This document shows positions 23,801-38,800 of a DNA stretch of 64,000 bases, piece after piece (position 1 is the first letter of the stretch; every line of letters begins with the position of its first letter). Under the pieces are notes generated by a model, which was not told where the DNA came from, searched no databases, and saw only the letters and a list, made by a program, of their open reading frames with translations. The stretch is from Bathymodiolus brooksi (taxonomy: Eukaryota; Mollusca; Bivalvia; Mytilida; Modiolidae), in the NCBI GenBank assembly GCA_963680875.1, contig OY804576.1, positions 73,909,668 through 73,973,667 of the forward strand. Reading direction: 5' to 3'. The position numbers and the translations under genes were made by a program.

Positions 23801-26800
23801 TAGTTTCATATTCATAATAAAAGTTCAAAAAATTATCAAACAATCTCAAATCCAAGGATATCTTCATTCTAATATTTTGTCCAAAAAAAAAAAAAAGACA
23901 AAAAAGCTGTATATTACAAGGTAAAGCTACATGTATTTGTAAGTCTATTCATGCCCTCAGCTCTCATAATCATTTATCACTGACCAACAGCGATGTCACG
24001 AAATACAACAGACCAAGTAAAAGCTTAAGTTATAGAAAGAAATTGTGGAAAAAGAATTTGTAAAGGAACAGTTTAAATAAGAATTAAAGACAAAAAAGTA
24101 AGAAATGAATAAAGAAATGTAGAGATCTGTTGTAAATATGACATGCTGATAAAGTCTCCGTGTGGAGTTTACATCATTGGGCTTTGTGTAATACAAGAAT
24201 GTGATCCAAGAATTTAATTCTACAAAATTTTAAAACTAGACTGAAGCATGGACACCAGAGGTTTAAATACAAACAGTGATCAATTACTGGTACAAGTTTA
24301 ATAACCCCACCACTTTTTACTGAAGTGCCTGTACCAAGCCAGGAAAGTAAGTGGTCATGTATTTTGTGAGTTAGGGTTATAGATTTGGACTCGTTGACGA
24401 TTTTTCTTTTGGATTTTGTAACTGTTCCAAGTGTGGCATCTTGTTTTTCATTTTTCATTTCTTTCGTCTTCTTTCAGTCGCGAGGCAAAAAAAAAAGCAT
24501 ATAGCGAATTCATCATAGTTAATTAACATAGCCTAGGGATATAAATCTTTAATTTGTGGACACTAACAAATTCATACCTGTACAACATATGGATGTCCCA
24601 ATGCTTTACAAGCTCTGACGTTAGTTTTTAGAATATTTCCCAACTGTTTGACAGCATCAGAATCCTTCAGCACTTCAACATTATGTGTAGCCTGATTTAT
24701 AATTCCATCCCACACTTGGTTAGGTAACAACATATAACGTTCAATCAAATGTTCTTGTGCTACCTGATCTGTCTGAGCACTTATCATCATACCAACTGCT
24801 TCATAAAATGTGTGTACCTAATAAAAATACAATTACCCATTAAAGTCTTGACAAAACAATGGCAATAATTCACAGATACATGCATAATTTGTGAGAGTGT
24901 AAGCATTTAATGATATAATTATCAGAGGGTATAAAATATATTCAAAACAGTATAATAATGGGAAGATTTAATTCAGTAGTGCTCTTAAAATTGTTTGCAA
25001 ACTCCTGTACTGGAAAATCTATGTTTTAGTCAATGCAATTTATTATATTAAAATATGCATCTACTATCAACTCTTTTCCCCTTAAAAATTTGTCAATTTT
25101 ACCCAGTTTTATTACTTTTAAGCAGTGGACTATTCCAAAATTAAATGTACGAGGGTTTGAAAGGCAATTTATCTGAATTCCTACCATTCATGAAATTATT
25201 TTTATTCTATTCATCTCTTGTAGCTGTTTTCAAAAAATAAAATATACCACAACCCAAAAATATTAATTTGAGTGCACCCCCCCCCCTCCCCTCGTAACAA
25301 TAATTTCTGGAACGTCTTCTAAGAATCTATAAATACAAAATAACAATCAATTATTAATAGGCCATACTTGTTGTGGTTGTAGATCACAAATAATTGTGTT
25401 GATGCCATTTAGTATTTCCTCAATGAAAGGCATGACTTCTCCAACTTGTACTTGGACAAAGTGTCGCCGACATTTCTGTGCTATTTTGATAAAGGTGTCA
25501 CATGCCATATCTTGTACTCCATCATGTGTTTCTAAAAGTAAAAAAAATAAAATAATTTAAGACGATACAAGATAATATTTCTTCGGGTATTTCGAGACAA
25601 AAAATTTAGGATACAAGTGTCATTTTAAAAAGATTGACCTGACTGATTATTGCTTAACATACAGTGAAGTGTATCAGCTATATTCATGACGAAATTTTAA
25701 AAGGAAAATTATCGCTATGCAAAAGTGCAATAGGAATATTATTCTGAAAAGAACACTAGAAATATCACTCTTAATACATCGGATTAAGGAAATATATGAG
25801 TAAATTCCATTCCCATTTTCATACTTCTACATTCAGATGATTTCTTTTTCATGTCTTGTTTTGATTGTACATAAGAACTTACCATGCATGAATTCAAATA
25901 ATTTGTTTACAACTGTTTTAAGAAATCTCCAATGTGCTCTGAGGAATCTAGGGTACTGTCCTACGACATACATAATATTACTGGCAATAATGGCTTTATT
26001 ATCTTTTCCACGTTTCTGTTCACATAGCCCCAATAAATCCTACAATAAAAATAAAATAAATTACATATTATTAAAGGTAAAAGGTTAATTAAAATCATTA
26101 ACATGATTAAGTTAAATTTGCAAGTTTACATTATATATAAAGTAAACAAAAACAACAATTAAAATCTATTACACTTAATATGTTTATTATATTATAAATT
26201 GGTCTACAAAAAAAAAATTTAGGACTAGATTGAAATATTCTTTAGATATTACATCAAAGCATCTTATTATTGTATCTCTATTCTGTTTTTCAAGAAAATA
26301 ATGATACAGTAATCAGTATTAATGCAATCTATTAAAATTAGGCCAAAAAAAAAAAAGAGTGTGTGTTTACTTGTCACATGTCAAAAAAATCTAGGGTCGG
26401 TCGGCATTCATTTCTTTTTAACTATCGACCAAACCGGAAATAGTCGTTCACGGTTCCTGAATCCGATATTTCATTTTCGAAATTTCCAGTAAGCCGTCAT
26501 TTATTTTGAAGCTGTTTTATGAGAGTTACGTAGTTTTTCTACCTTCTTTGCTCTCAATTTCGACAAAAAGCTAGCGGTTGAATAAATAAAACATTGCTGC
26601 TGATTAAACAACAAAAATGGTTATCCGAATTCTGTGTAAAAATTGATAGGGTCGCTAGCAAAAATTAGGGTTGGTCTGGTGACCGTAAACACACATATTT
26701 TTGTTTTTGGCCTTATCTTATTGAAATGATGGTCAAATACACAAAAAGTTACATTTAAACTGCTGAAATAAAATTTTATACAAAAATAAATGAATTGGTC

Positions 26801-29800
26801 ACATGTCCCCCTTCCTCCCACTACATCAGAAATTCTTTTTAAGAATATTGCCCAAAAAGTAATTTTAGATGACAATTTCACTAATGTGATCATAATAATT
26901 AAAAAAACTAAAAAAAATTGTGCCTTTTTTAGCATAAAAAAACACAACAATGTCTTCCCTAAGCCCCTCATTTTCTAAAATCCAATTTTTCTTCATAACA
27001 TTTCATACCGACATATATTATTGTCAGAAATCATATAATTGATGTACGTTCCCATTAAACTCTTCATTGTAATGTTATTTTCTAACAGAATTAGAATAAA
27101 ATTTTAAATCAAATTCTTATACATTAAATACTTTTATTTGTAAAGTAGCAGAAAGAGACCATTCCAGCTCGTATCACCAGCCAGTAAAAATGACCATCTG
27201 ACACCCTGCAACAGATTTGAAATAGTAACAATAACAACAAGCACCTCTTGTATACTGAAGAATTCAGTGTCAAGTCATGTTCTAGTTATCCAAATATAAA
27301 TATCTCTATCATTGAAAAAATGCAAAATTTTGCAAATCTTAATTTCAAGAATTTTGCCTACTGTCAGATTAACCATAAAAAGGTGTATTTCTTTTTTTAC
27401 ACCTTCCTGAATTTTCCGAAAAGTCGCTGTATTCAATTCTCCTTATTTAAACCATTCATAATTCCAATGACTAATTTTTGACACCTTTTTTCCAAAATGT
27501 ACAAGAGGTGAAAGGTTTTCCATGGAAAAATTATCTGGAGAAATACGGATGGATGTGTTCACTGTTGATTTATCACGATCAACAGATTTCTGATTGGAAT
27601 TTTCTTCATTTTCTTTAAACAAATCTATATCCACACCCATGTCCTATGCATTCCACACAATTTTTCCTGGAACAGTAGATATTAAGGATATAGAATAATA
27701 AAACTAAGTATAAAATTGGTATAGTCAGTTCTCAAAACCTTTCCCTTTCATTTTAAATATTTTATCAAATTAAAATCACCAATAACATTCTTGATAGCTA
27801 TGATAATAAAAGACTTTACAAGTATGAAAGGTAATCAGCACTGTGAACTGGCAACACCAAGGGTAAAATATAATAGGCTTCAAATAAAAAGCCATGAACA
27901 TAGTTACATGAACATACTTGAGGAATTTAAATACCAATTTACTAGTCCTCAAGTATAGTCAATGGACATCACTTTTGATAAATAAAATTTCACAAAATGG
28001 TGTTAGAATAACATAACCTTTTAATTATCACAGTTTTTTGGTAAGACATATTAATAATCTAACAACATTGCAAATTCTAAAAGTCAAACAAAAGTTTATA
28101 AATTTTTTAATTTTGACAAAAGAACAATAGTGACTTCACAGTGTATGTATGTATTATACAAACATTAAAATGTTTTCAATATTTTGCCGATTCTTCCGAC
28201 AATACACATAAATGTTTTGGTAAACAATGTTCATGGCAGGTAAATATAGTAAATATATGTACGTATATTATATATGGTTACCTTTATTACTGTGACTAAA
28301 AATCTTTTTTCATCATCTTCATGCATAGCACCACTTATTGAGCCTATTGCCCAACATAACTGAAAATAAAAATCAATGGAAATCTTAAATTATTTCTCCT
28401 ATCTTCATAGTTATAAAGATTTCAATTACAATATACATGTACAGTCAAACCTGTATATAAAGGACACTCAAGTCAAAGGAACCTGAAAATGTGCCATTTA
28501 TGAACAGTTGCCCTTTACATACATGTTAAAATTGTATGCATTATACATTCAACACATTGTTCTAATAAAAAAAAACATTTAAAAATCATTCCCTTTTTTC
28601 TGCTGTACAGTTAAACCTGAATAAATCAGGTTCCTGTCCATTACAGTTAAATTTTTAAGCCCCTAAATTTGGCTTTTAATGTCATGTAAAACACTTTATA
28701 AACCAGATCTTGTTCATTCTGAACTCCAGCCTAAATGTGTGGCCCCAATACACTAATAACTGTTGTGATTTACCTGTCCAACTTGATTACATAATTGACA
28801 TCCTTACTGATAAAATTAGTTGTAATTTTTGTTTACCTACTATGTTTTTGCAGGTTTAAGTTGGATGAAATCACAGACTACATTTTTCTGTATTGTCTGG
28901 GATTTAGTATCAAAATTTCACCATGACCGTTCTGTTCTACTGGGAGTGGCTTGATAAAGTAATTGTTCTGCTTAGTTTTGGTAGTATGACAACTTACTGT
29001 ATTCAGATTCTGCCATGACCATTCTGTTCCATTGACCTGATTATGTAATTTTTCTGTCATAATTGATTCTGTGTCTGCGTAGTCAAGATGAGTGAGGTAC
29101 ACTGAAAAATAAAAACAAAAGTTTTAATAAATGTACAAAAAAAATCTGCTCTATAATAAATGGCTACACTTAGCAGAAGATTAAAACAACAGCTGTTAGT
29201 CAAGGACCAATTTTTGGTATTTTCTATCTGATTTCTGTACTGTTTTAAGAGCCATTTTCCATAAAAATGTCTATAGCAAGATAGGAAGGGAATACACATT
29301 TACTGACAACCAACATTTTTTAAAACAGCAAATCAATGGACCACATCACAAAATATTTTATTAAAAAATCTCTTTCCACCCAAACCATAGACCTTTTTAT
29401 GGAATAGCATTAGAAAAGTTAAATGATTAATCAAACATAGTGGTATAATGAGGGTACCAATAGTTGTATTCCAATAGAATCATTCTTTTCATTTCAATGT
29501 ACAAATGTAGTAGGGGCTGTCATGGTCATGATGGTATGGTAGTTGGATTTACAACTATCTATGCAATCAGTGCCTATCACCACTAACATTGTGAGTTCAA
29601 AAATTCTCAGGTGAGGTATACTCAAAACAACATTATGCGATAAAGTTTGTCAGTGACTTTTGAGTTTTCTCCACCAATAAAACTGACCACCATGATATAA
29701 CTGAAATATTGTTGAAAATGGTGTTAAACACCATAAACCTAATCCTACAAATGTAGTACATCTCTGGTAACAAATATTCTTGGATAAAAAAGAATAACTT

Positions 29801-32800
29801 GTACAGTAGTTTTGAACTTTTTTTGTAGAAAGGACAATATTTACGTACCTAACGTTTCTCTCATATTCTTATACAAATTAATGGAGTCTGTATCTTTAAG
29901 GAATTCTCTGACAACCTCTCCCTGATCTGTTTCTACAACAAGCACTTCCTCTGGCTTAGCCATTCTAGATATCATAACTCTCCTTACCTATATAAGTATC
30001 AAATATTCAATTAATTAATGATTTTGAATTGCTATAATTAACAATGATTACAGCAACAAAACATTTTTGTTCTCTTGATCAGAACCAATGCAATCACAAT
30101 TTTTTTTTTATTGAAACAAAAACTTTAAATTTTGTAGTTAACTTTCTTTTATGATTAAAAAAATACTCCTATTATTCTGTTTAAAAACAATATTTAGGCC
30201 CTTTTGATTTCTTGCTACCAAAGACTTTGTCTTTCTAATCATTTGGCTTTGAGTGTACCAGATGAAATTATTCCAGAAATGTGTCATGCACAAACAAGTC
30301 AGATATAAACTTGTTAGATTAGATTAGAACAAATAATTGTGCTTACCATTTCTATGATTGAAATATTTCAAAATCATTAGCTATTAAAATCCTACAATGT
30401 TATACATTTGTACATACCCGTGATAACACTTGATTATATAACTGTCTTCTTGCTGGCATTTCATTATGATGAGACTTGCCTATCAATAGTGGAGATGTAG
30501 ATGTCGTGAAGGGACTCTCTCTATATAAATCAGATGCCAACGTGTTCCAATATTCCAGTACTATTTTGAAAATTTCAACGTCTTTTACTTCAGAGATCAG
30601 AATGAGATAATGCAATGACTGAAAAATTATTATTAATACATATTAATAGTATCCACAGAGAAGGTAACAAATCCACAACAAATTAATGGATTACTATGTA
30701 CATTCTCTGAAACAATTACTGTATTTTTCTAAATCAATATGCTGCAATTGTAAAAAATAGTTCTAAATTTTCCTCACAAGTTCAATTACCATGTGCGGTA
30801 TAAGTAGCAATATTTAGTATATTTGATTTTTTCATCATCTTCATATCACACAGTATACTGTGCAATGTAGAAACAATACTATATTCCGTGGTAAAAAAAA
30901 ATATAAAAAAATTATCACATAGTTTGATCAACCAGACACGTTGACATAGAAGGCACAAATTGAGAAACATATGTGTACTACAAACTGGCAATATTTGTTG
31001 AGATAAAAAAAACTATTATAAAATTGATGCCACAGATGTCTTTCCACCCAACATGTGGTCCTGCAGACTCCGACATAACAAAGTTTTACAGTATATGTCT
31101 ATTAAAAATGTCAAATATACTCACCTCTAACAACACTTCATGTAAATCTTGTTTTCTTTCTATTAACATGGCATGTTCTTTTAAAAATGTGCACAAGAAA
31201 AGACTAAGATTCTGTATAAACTTTTGTTCATCATCTGTTCCTTTTTGGTATGCATCTTTAAGATTCGTTTGTAGAGGTAAAACCTGAAACATACAACATT
31301 GTATATATTTTAGTTAGTGTAATACGATGGGAGAGACTATTAGTTGTATTGTAGATAAAAGAGTTGTCCAAGAGAAAAATACTTGCATGTGGAGAAAATT
31401 ATGATTTCCACATTTCTTGTATTTTTCCAAGAAATCATTAAAGAGCAAAAAAATTGTTAAAAGTTATCATAACACATGTCAATTTCTGGGCATTCATGCA
31501 TTATCAATTTTCACTTTGTAAATCCAACCTCTGCTCATCTTGAATATCTATCATGAAATAAATCTAGTTGGACCTGCGATATTTCTGACAATTGAAGATA
31601 TAAGTAGCAAACTGACCTTGAAGAAAGTATATAAAGTAAGGAGTAGTCTTTAGCAAGACAGTTAGAAATTAATATCTACATCAAACTATAACAAACCTGT
31701 TTAAGTTGTGCCATGGCTAATGTAAATAACTGAATAAACTGTTCATCATATTGTGTTACTTGTACTGCAGCTGAAATATAGATTGAAATAAGGTTTTTAA
31801 TGTCAATCTTTTTTTCTAATCCGTATTGTCACATTATTTGACCATCCGATTTAAATGTCCTATCCTTCCTAAATTGTTAATTTCATCAAGTTTTTTTTAA
31901 AATACTTATTTTATGATAAAAAAAATTTAAGTAAAATTTTTCATATTTCATTTCATTATTGACCTACTACCACATTTACATGGTAACAGAAGCCTGAACA
32001 AAATTTAAAGTATAGTGAAATCTGTTTAATTGAACCCTGAACAAACTGAAATGATGTAAAACAAGATGAACTGTGAGCTAATGCTCACTTATGATACCCC
32101 CGCTCTCCGGAAAACAGGAAGTAGGAATCTGATGGGGTACCTATATGAAACTTGTGACCAAATATCAGATGTCTGCCATCAATAGTTGCTGAGAAAAATG
32201 TGATGTAAAATGTGCATATATGTTCAATGTGTATAAAAACAAACTAAGTCGGCAAACAGGAAGTAGGAATCTGACGGTTCCAAAAACTCTTCCCACAATA
32301 TGGCATACCTATATGAAGTTTGTGACCAAATATCAGATTCCTGTCATCAATAGTTGCTTAGAAAAATCAACAAAATCTGCAAACAGGAAGTAGGAATCTG
32401 AAGGGTCCAAAAATGCTTCCCACGATATGGGGTACATATATGAAGCTTGTGACCAAATATCAGATTTCTGCCATCAATAGTTGCTGAGAAAAATGAGCAT
32501 ATATGTTCAATGTGTATAAAAATCAACAAAGTCGGCAAACAGGAAGTAGGAATCTGACGGGTCCAAAAACGCTACCCACAATATGGTATACCTATATGAC
32601 GCTTGTGACCAAATATCAGACTTCTGCCATAAACAGTTACTGAGAAAAATGCGACAAAAATTTTCTTGGACGAACAGAGGTAATACAGTATACTCCTCTC
32701 CCCCTTCGGGCAGCGGGGGTATAAATAAACCAAACACCTGTCTATACCAACAAGATGTTGCACTCTACGTCGTGCTAAGAATACCCCCACTCGTTCATTT

Positions 32801-35800
32801 GTAAGTCGCACGGTAAACAGGAAGTGGATGTGCGGTAAACCTGGAAAGGGGAGACACGGTACAAGTCACCATACTAAAGCCATATATCAAATATAAAATC
32901 ATTTCTTCCAGTAGAAGCTGAGATAACTGTTACAAAAGTTTTCATTACGGCAAACATGAAAAATTCTAAGTCGCACTGTAAACAGGAAGTAGATGTGCGG
33001 TAAACCTGGAAAGGGGAGACATGGTACAAGTCACCATGCCAAAGCCATATAACAAATATAAAATCATTTCTTCCAGTAGAAGCAGAGATATCCGTTACGA
33101 AAGTGTGAACGGACGGACAAACGGACAGACAAGGTGATTGCAATATAGCTCCCACTCAAGAGTGGGGGTAGTGGGGGTATAAAAACAAAAGTTAGTCCCA
33201 ATGAGGTTCTGTTTATACAGGTTTCACTGTACCTTGTAGATTGAATTATATTGAAAAGTTAAAATATTAAGAAATGAAATATCAAGACAAAGAGATAAAT
33301 TTCCTACTCCATGTTAAATATACCAGTGTTCGCCAAAAACTTTTTTAACCACTAGACATCTGGGCCAGTGACTTGCTAAAGTTACTAGACCGAATCAGTG
33401 TACACTAGACCGAAGATATTTTTACTTCCCAGCCCGTTTTGTCCTTAAACTGTTTTTCGCAGTATGTACAATACATCATTTGTTCATGTTCGTCGTAGCG
33501 TAGCAAAGGGTGATCGGTGGTCCAGTGGAGCTTAAAAGACCGTGATATTTTCTGTTCATATTGTTTTTTAGCCTGTGACACCTCCTCTGGTGTTCTAGAA
33601 GGCTTTTTCAACTTCTTCCCCGGAATAGCACTGTCTTGCCACTTCAAGTCCATGTTGATTTATCGAAACCATAAACAACTAAAAACCAACACAAGTCATA
33701 ATGACAAGAGCACTATCCGTAACGATTCATAGTGGGGAAAGTGGTAAAAATATTGATTTTCTTATTTTTACTCATAAAAAGTAAAAATTATATCTTGTTA
33801 AAGATTATTTTCAAGTTTGAACATTTACCGATCAACAAATACCTTCGCAACACGACGACTTGTACTTTATTGCCTGTTGAAATGCGATGGGATTCAGATG
33901 CATCTTACGACTCGTTGCCGAAATGAAAAGTACCCATGAATCGCTATATTTGAAGGTGCCAGTTATTAGGTTAAGGTCATTTTTATGAGTAAACAAGTTG
34001 GCGACTATTTTTGGATGAAAATAAAAGAAAATTATCACATTAACGATTCAAAATTTTCGTCGAGTCATTCAGAAAAGGTATTTAGCTACATTTGGCTACT
34101 TTCAAATTCACTAGACCAATCGGGCCACCAGACAACTAGACAAATAGAACTTTTACTAGACACGGGCTTCAGGCTACCGCTTAACGTCGAACACTGATAT
34201 ACCAACCTATTTCTGTCAGACATTTCAGTGTAACATTTCTAAACATTGGAACAGACAAAAACTGAAAATAAACAGAAAACAAATCAATTGTTAACTACAC
34301 AATTCTAGTGATAAAGGTATAATTATTAGATTCTTAAAAGTAAATCCCAACTTTTATTTTTAAAAAGTATTTTTAGTCCAAAATACACAAATTTTAGTAA
34401 AATTGATGTGAAAAATGATTAAATCAATCAATTAAATTAGAAAAGTTAGCTATCTTTTTTTTTTTTCATGAATAAATCTTCTTTGAATACAATTTCATTT
34501 CTGTCTTGCTCTTTAATCCATGATAATTTACACAGTACATTAGTTCCCCCCTCCCACTAAAGGCCACCATTTATATCTGGCCAGATTTTAGATGCAATGA
34601 GATAGCAAAAATTGTCCCCCTCAAGAGAGGCCACTCATTTCAGCTTAAACATATTTTGTTTGCTCAAATGTGCAAAAAGGAGAAGACACAAGTTAAACAA
34701 ACTTATGAAGTCTTCTCCTGTATACAATAAGTTACAACATTATTTGATAGAGAATGCATGTATATGAATATTTCTTATATTAATATGTGTAAATTGAACA
34801 AGAACATAGAATGAAGACAGGAATGAGAGAGAGAAGGGTTGGTGGTGATGGTGTGTGGTTGTTCTCTTGGTGAACCACCCCTCTTATAAGGCTTTTTTTT
34901 TCATTGCAGAAGAGGTGGCATTATCAGGGAGGGAATACTAAACAGTAAAAAACTAATATAAAAACAGCCAAGTATGTAATAGTAGCATTGTTAACTTCAT
35001 CTAAATTACTTGTAATGACATGCTGGATGTCTCCTTAAATGGCTGAATCTACCAACTGATCAGGAAATTGAATAAATTTGAAAACTGATATTATTTTAAA
35101 CATAAAAATACCTTATAAATGAGAGTTGTTATCAACTTCGTCTCAAATATGTAGCCCAATGGTATCCAATTAAGAAATCGTAATAATGTTTCCAACGTTG
35201 ATCCTACCAATGGGGCATTCTGTGAATTTTCCTGTAAAGATACAATAAAAATACTAAATTAAAACACAACTTACATCACTATATCAAACTACTTTTATAA
35301 TTGTCGAGATACAAAATTCAAAGCCATGAATCATGCTAAATGAAAGCTTGATTGCAAAGACTTGTGTCATTTAGAATTGGTGAAAGTTGATCTACATTTG
35401 ATATTTGTTGATGGATGACGTTTACTTCATGTAAATACAGTTAACATAGAAGATCAAATAACCTTTAAATTTGAAATTTTGGTGAATTAACATATATCTA
35501 GAAATTCAAAGATAAGACCACCAATAATGATTCGAAACCATGAGTTGTCCGTTCCACGACAAAATTGTGTTGAAACAATCACATTGCTTTATAACGTTTT
35601 GACATTCTAATCACTTAAAAAAATTTGCTATAATTGCAAAGAAAAGAATTGGGTTCATGGCCTTTCAAAATGACTTTGTGAGATGTCATGTCATGTATTT
35701 GTGTCTTAAGAGATATCAATTTTGCCTCTTTCTACCATTTTTCTATTGGATTTTGGAACTGTTACAACAATGTGGTATTTTTTGTTTTCCGTATACTTAC

Positions 35801-38800
35801 CATGACAAATTGACACAACTGGAAAACTGATGAGAATTCACTACACATACTATCTTTTAAATGTTTTGCTTTAGCTTGTGTCATCTGACCACTACTGAAG
35901 TCAAATACTTCTTCACTGTAAAAAAAAACCAATTGATACCATATAAATATGAATATATTCATTAGTATTTTTTTCGTGACAAACAGGCCCAAGGTTACAT
36001 ATATTCCTTTAGTTCTATTGAACCTGTGGTTTCAAGAGCTTAGAGCCTACATAGCATTCTGTTTCATAAAATATTCCTCAAATGATGGTTAATTAAAATA
36101 ATATATGTAGGACTCACAAACGTGTCCGATTCCCCAAACATGTCCGATTATGTCATCTTTCCACAAACACGTCTGATTTGGTTGGAGGATAAACGTCCAC
36201 CACATTGACGTCATAATATAACAACAAAATATACAGCAGTTCAAATTATGGATGAGACTATTCCGGACGTTGACTTTTCCATTATCGGAAATATTCACAT
36301 CTGCATTACAACAAATGATCATAAATAATGTTTCCCCGTAATATTCTTACCATTTTAAAAGTTTCGTCTTTTTTATGTGTATTAGTAACCCAAATGGTGT
36401 ATGCCACAAATGGAACACATTTACGACATGTACATACAGAAAAACCTGTAACCCTAACCGTACACGATTTGGTTTTCTCTAAATATTTTACTTTTCACTC
36501 ACTTATATCTATGGTTTTATAGTATAGTAATAACACTGAAACACGGACAGAATTGTAAACATGCAAAAGATGGAAAGATAATGTTGTTTCTTTGTAAAAT
36601 CGGGCACGTTTGTGGGACCGAATCGGACATGTTTGGGAGAGTTTGACATCACAATGGAATCAGGCTTGTTTTTGGATTCTCAAGTTGAAATTTGACGTCA
36701 TAATATAATCGGGCATGTTTGTGGAACCGGACCTATTTCTGAGTCTTTCATATATATCAAATCATATTTACGATCTCATTTCAAAACACATTTTTGCATC
36801 TTTACGGGGCATACCTCTAAATATCATGACAAAAAATTATGATTTTCGATTTCAACAGATTGTCAATATATAGCTTGTGTATAATTTGATTTGAATCTGT
36901 CAATCCAAAACGATGCTCGAGAGCTAACAAGATTTTTTAAGCATGACACGTCCAGAATTAACCAATCCACATAAGCCAAGTGCCACTTCATAGCAAGTAG
37001 CTAATCAACCAATGTAAAACTGAAATAAATGAAGAGCTTTATATCATACCTTAATAATTTCATGATTGTCAGATTATTTTGACATAATGATTCATTTGTT
37101 TTACTAGCACCAACAATGTCACTGATGAATGATGGCCAGTTCCTAGGCCATTCATACTTTAGAATCTGAAAACGAAAAAAAAAAATCAAATAAAACCTAC
37201 TTCAGGATTTTCAATATAACTGAAGTGCCAATAGCATTTCGTTTCCATTACAGTAACAAATGATATTACACCTCACTGTATATGAAAGTTTTCTATTGGA
37301 ATGAGAGATTGTTGTTTAATGCCAACTCAGTAATTTTTCATCTATATCATGTCAAGAAGAAGTTACATTTGATGAGACAGTGATAATGTCTGCTTTGTAC
37401 TATATCAACATCCTTAGTTAGATTTTATAGTGCTAGCTCACTGAAACAAGTCCGCTGGTAGACATGTTGCTCCACTCAAGACACATTATTCCGATTCCAA
37501 GCAAACAGTCTGTGCTCTTACTCCATAATGCTACAGGCTTGTCGGAGAAGCAACAAATACCAATTTTTACTCCTTAATACTGCATGCTTGGCAGAGTAGA
37601 AACAAATATCAATTTTATAGTCTTTTGTTTGATCCAACATGGGCTCAACCCACGATCAGGGTGCCCACTGAGTTTTGAAACTGGGGGTACAATTGCTGTT
37701 TTTTCCTTAACTTTGTACCCCCTGCATATAGAAAGTCCCTACAATTTTGGGGGTAAAAAACCCTCTGCAGAGGGTAAATGGGCATGCTGACGATCTACCA
37801 CCATTGAGGTGAGCATGCTAACCATTGCACTCTAACGATGGGGTTCCACAATTTTTGTTACACGGTATACTCAAATAAACAATATTTTACTGCATGTAAG
37901 TTTCCAGACTAATTTTATACAAATGACCTTAAAGGTAAATATCTAAGGTTAAAATTCATGTTGGTTTCAATCTTTGTTGTTAATTAACTTACTTGAACAA
38001 GTATCATGTTAAGTTTTCCTAGATAAACCTTTTCTTTTTCTAATGATGAACCATCTGATGAAGTTTTAATGATGAGACCAACTATATATTTCTTGATTCC
38101 TGTAAAATACATTTCAGATTTATTATATAAATGGTAAAACTCATTGCAGAACATTGATAAAATCATCTATTTCTATTGAAAAAATTGTAACTATTTCTTA
38201 TTAATAAAATATCATGAAAGACGAATTAGTTGAACTTAATTTAGACCAATTAATTATGTTAACCATACAATGTACATCATAAGTTTCTTTAACTACAATA
38301 CCAATTTTTCTATCACGATATTCTGATGTGGTAGAAAAACCATTCTTATCCTGCTATAGTACCGTCTTTTTGTGTCTATTAAACACACTGGTGCACCCCC
38401 TTTCCTCGGAAGAAATCTGGGGAAAATTCTAGTTCCTATCTATAGAACGCAGGGAGATTCAGTAAAACATTCACGGCAGAAATCCTCGTTCAAACGACAA
38501 AATACTGCTTACCACAGATCATGTATTTGTTAATCCATGTATTTTTGATAAATTTTAGACAGGGAAATGTTCAATTAGTTTTGTTAAAAGAGTTTAAACC
38601 GATTATTCTACATGTTGCAAGCGAAAATTAGCTGTTTTGTGAATGCAGGAAGTTTATCGGTAATGTTTAATTTGAAAACAAGTTCAAAACGGCAATGAAA
38701 ATGATACGGATGGAGCAGTTGATTTTTTTGTCGTTGTTTACGTGAATTATGGTTGTTTTAAATAATAAATATGTAGATATGTTTAATCTTTAATCAGTAT

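Noticed and set aside
26621..26971. 116-residue minus-strand ORF
   Set aside because: Spans the end of a Harbinger-like MITE and flanking intron; low-complexity, no motif.
27243..27510. Small MITE bounded by CACCTCTTGTA
   Set aside because: Eleven-base inverted ends only, no target duplication; could be chance in this AT-rich intron.
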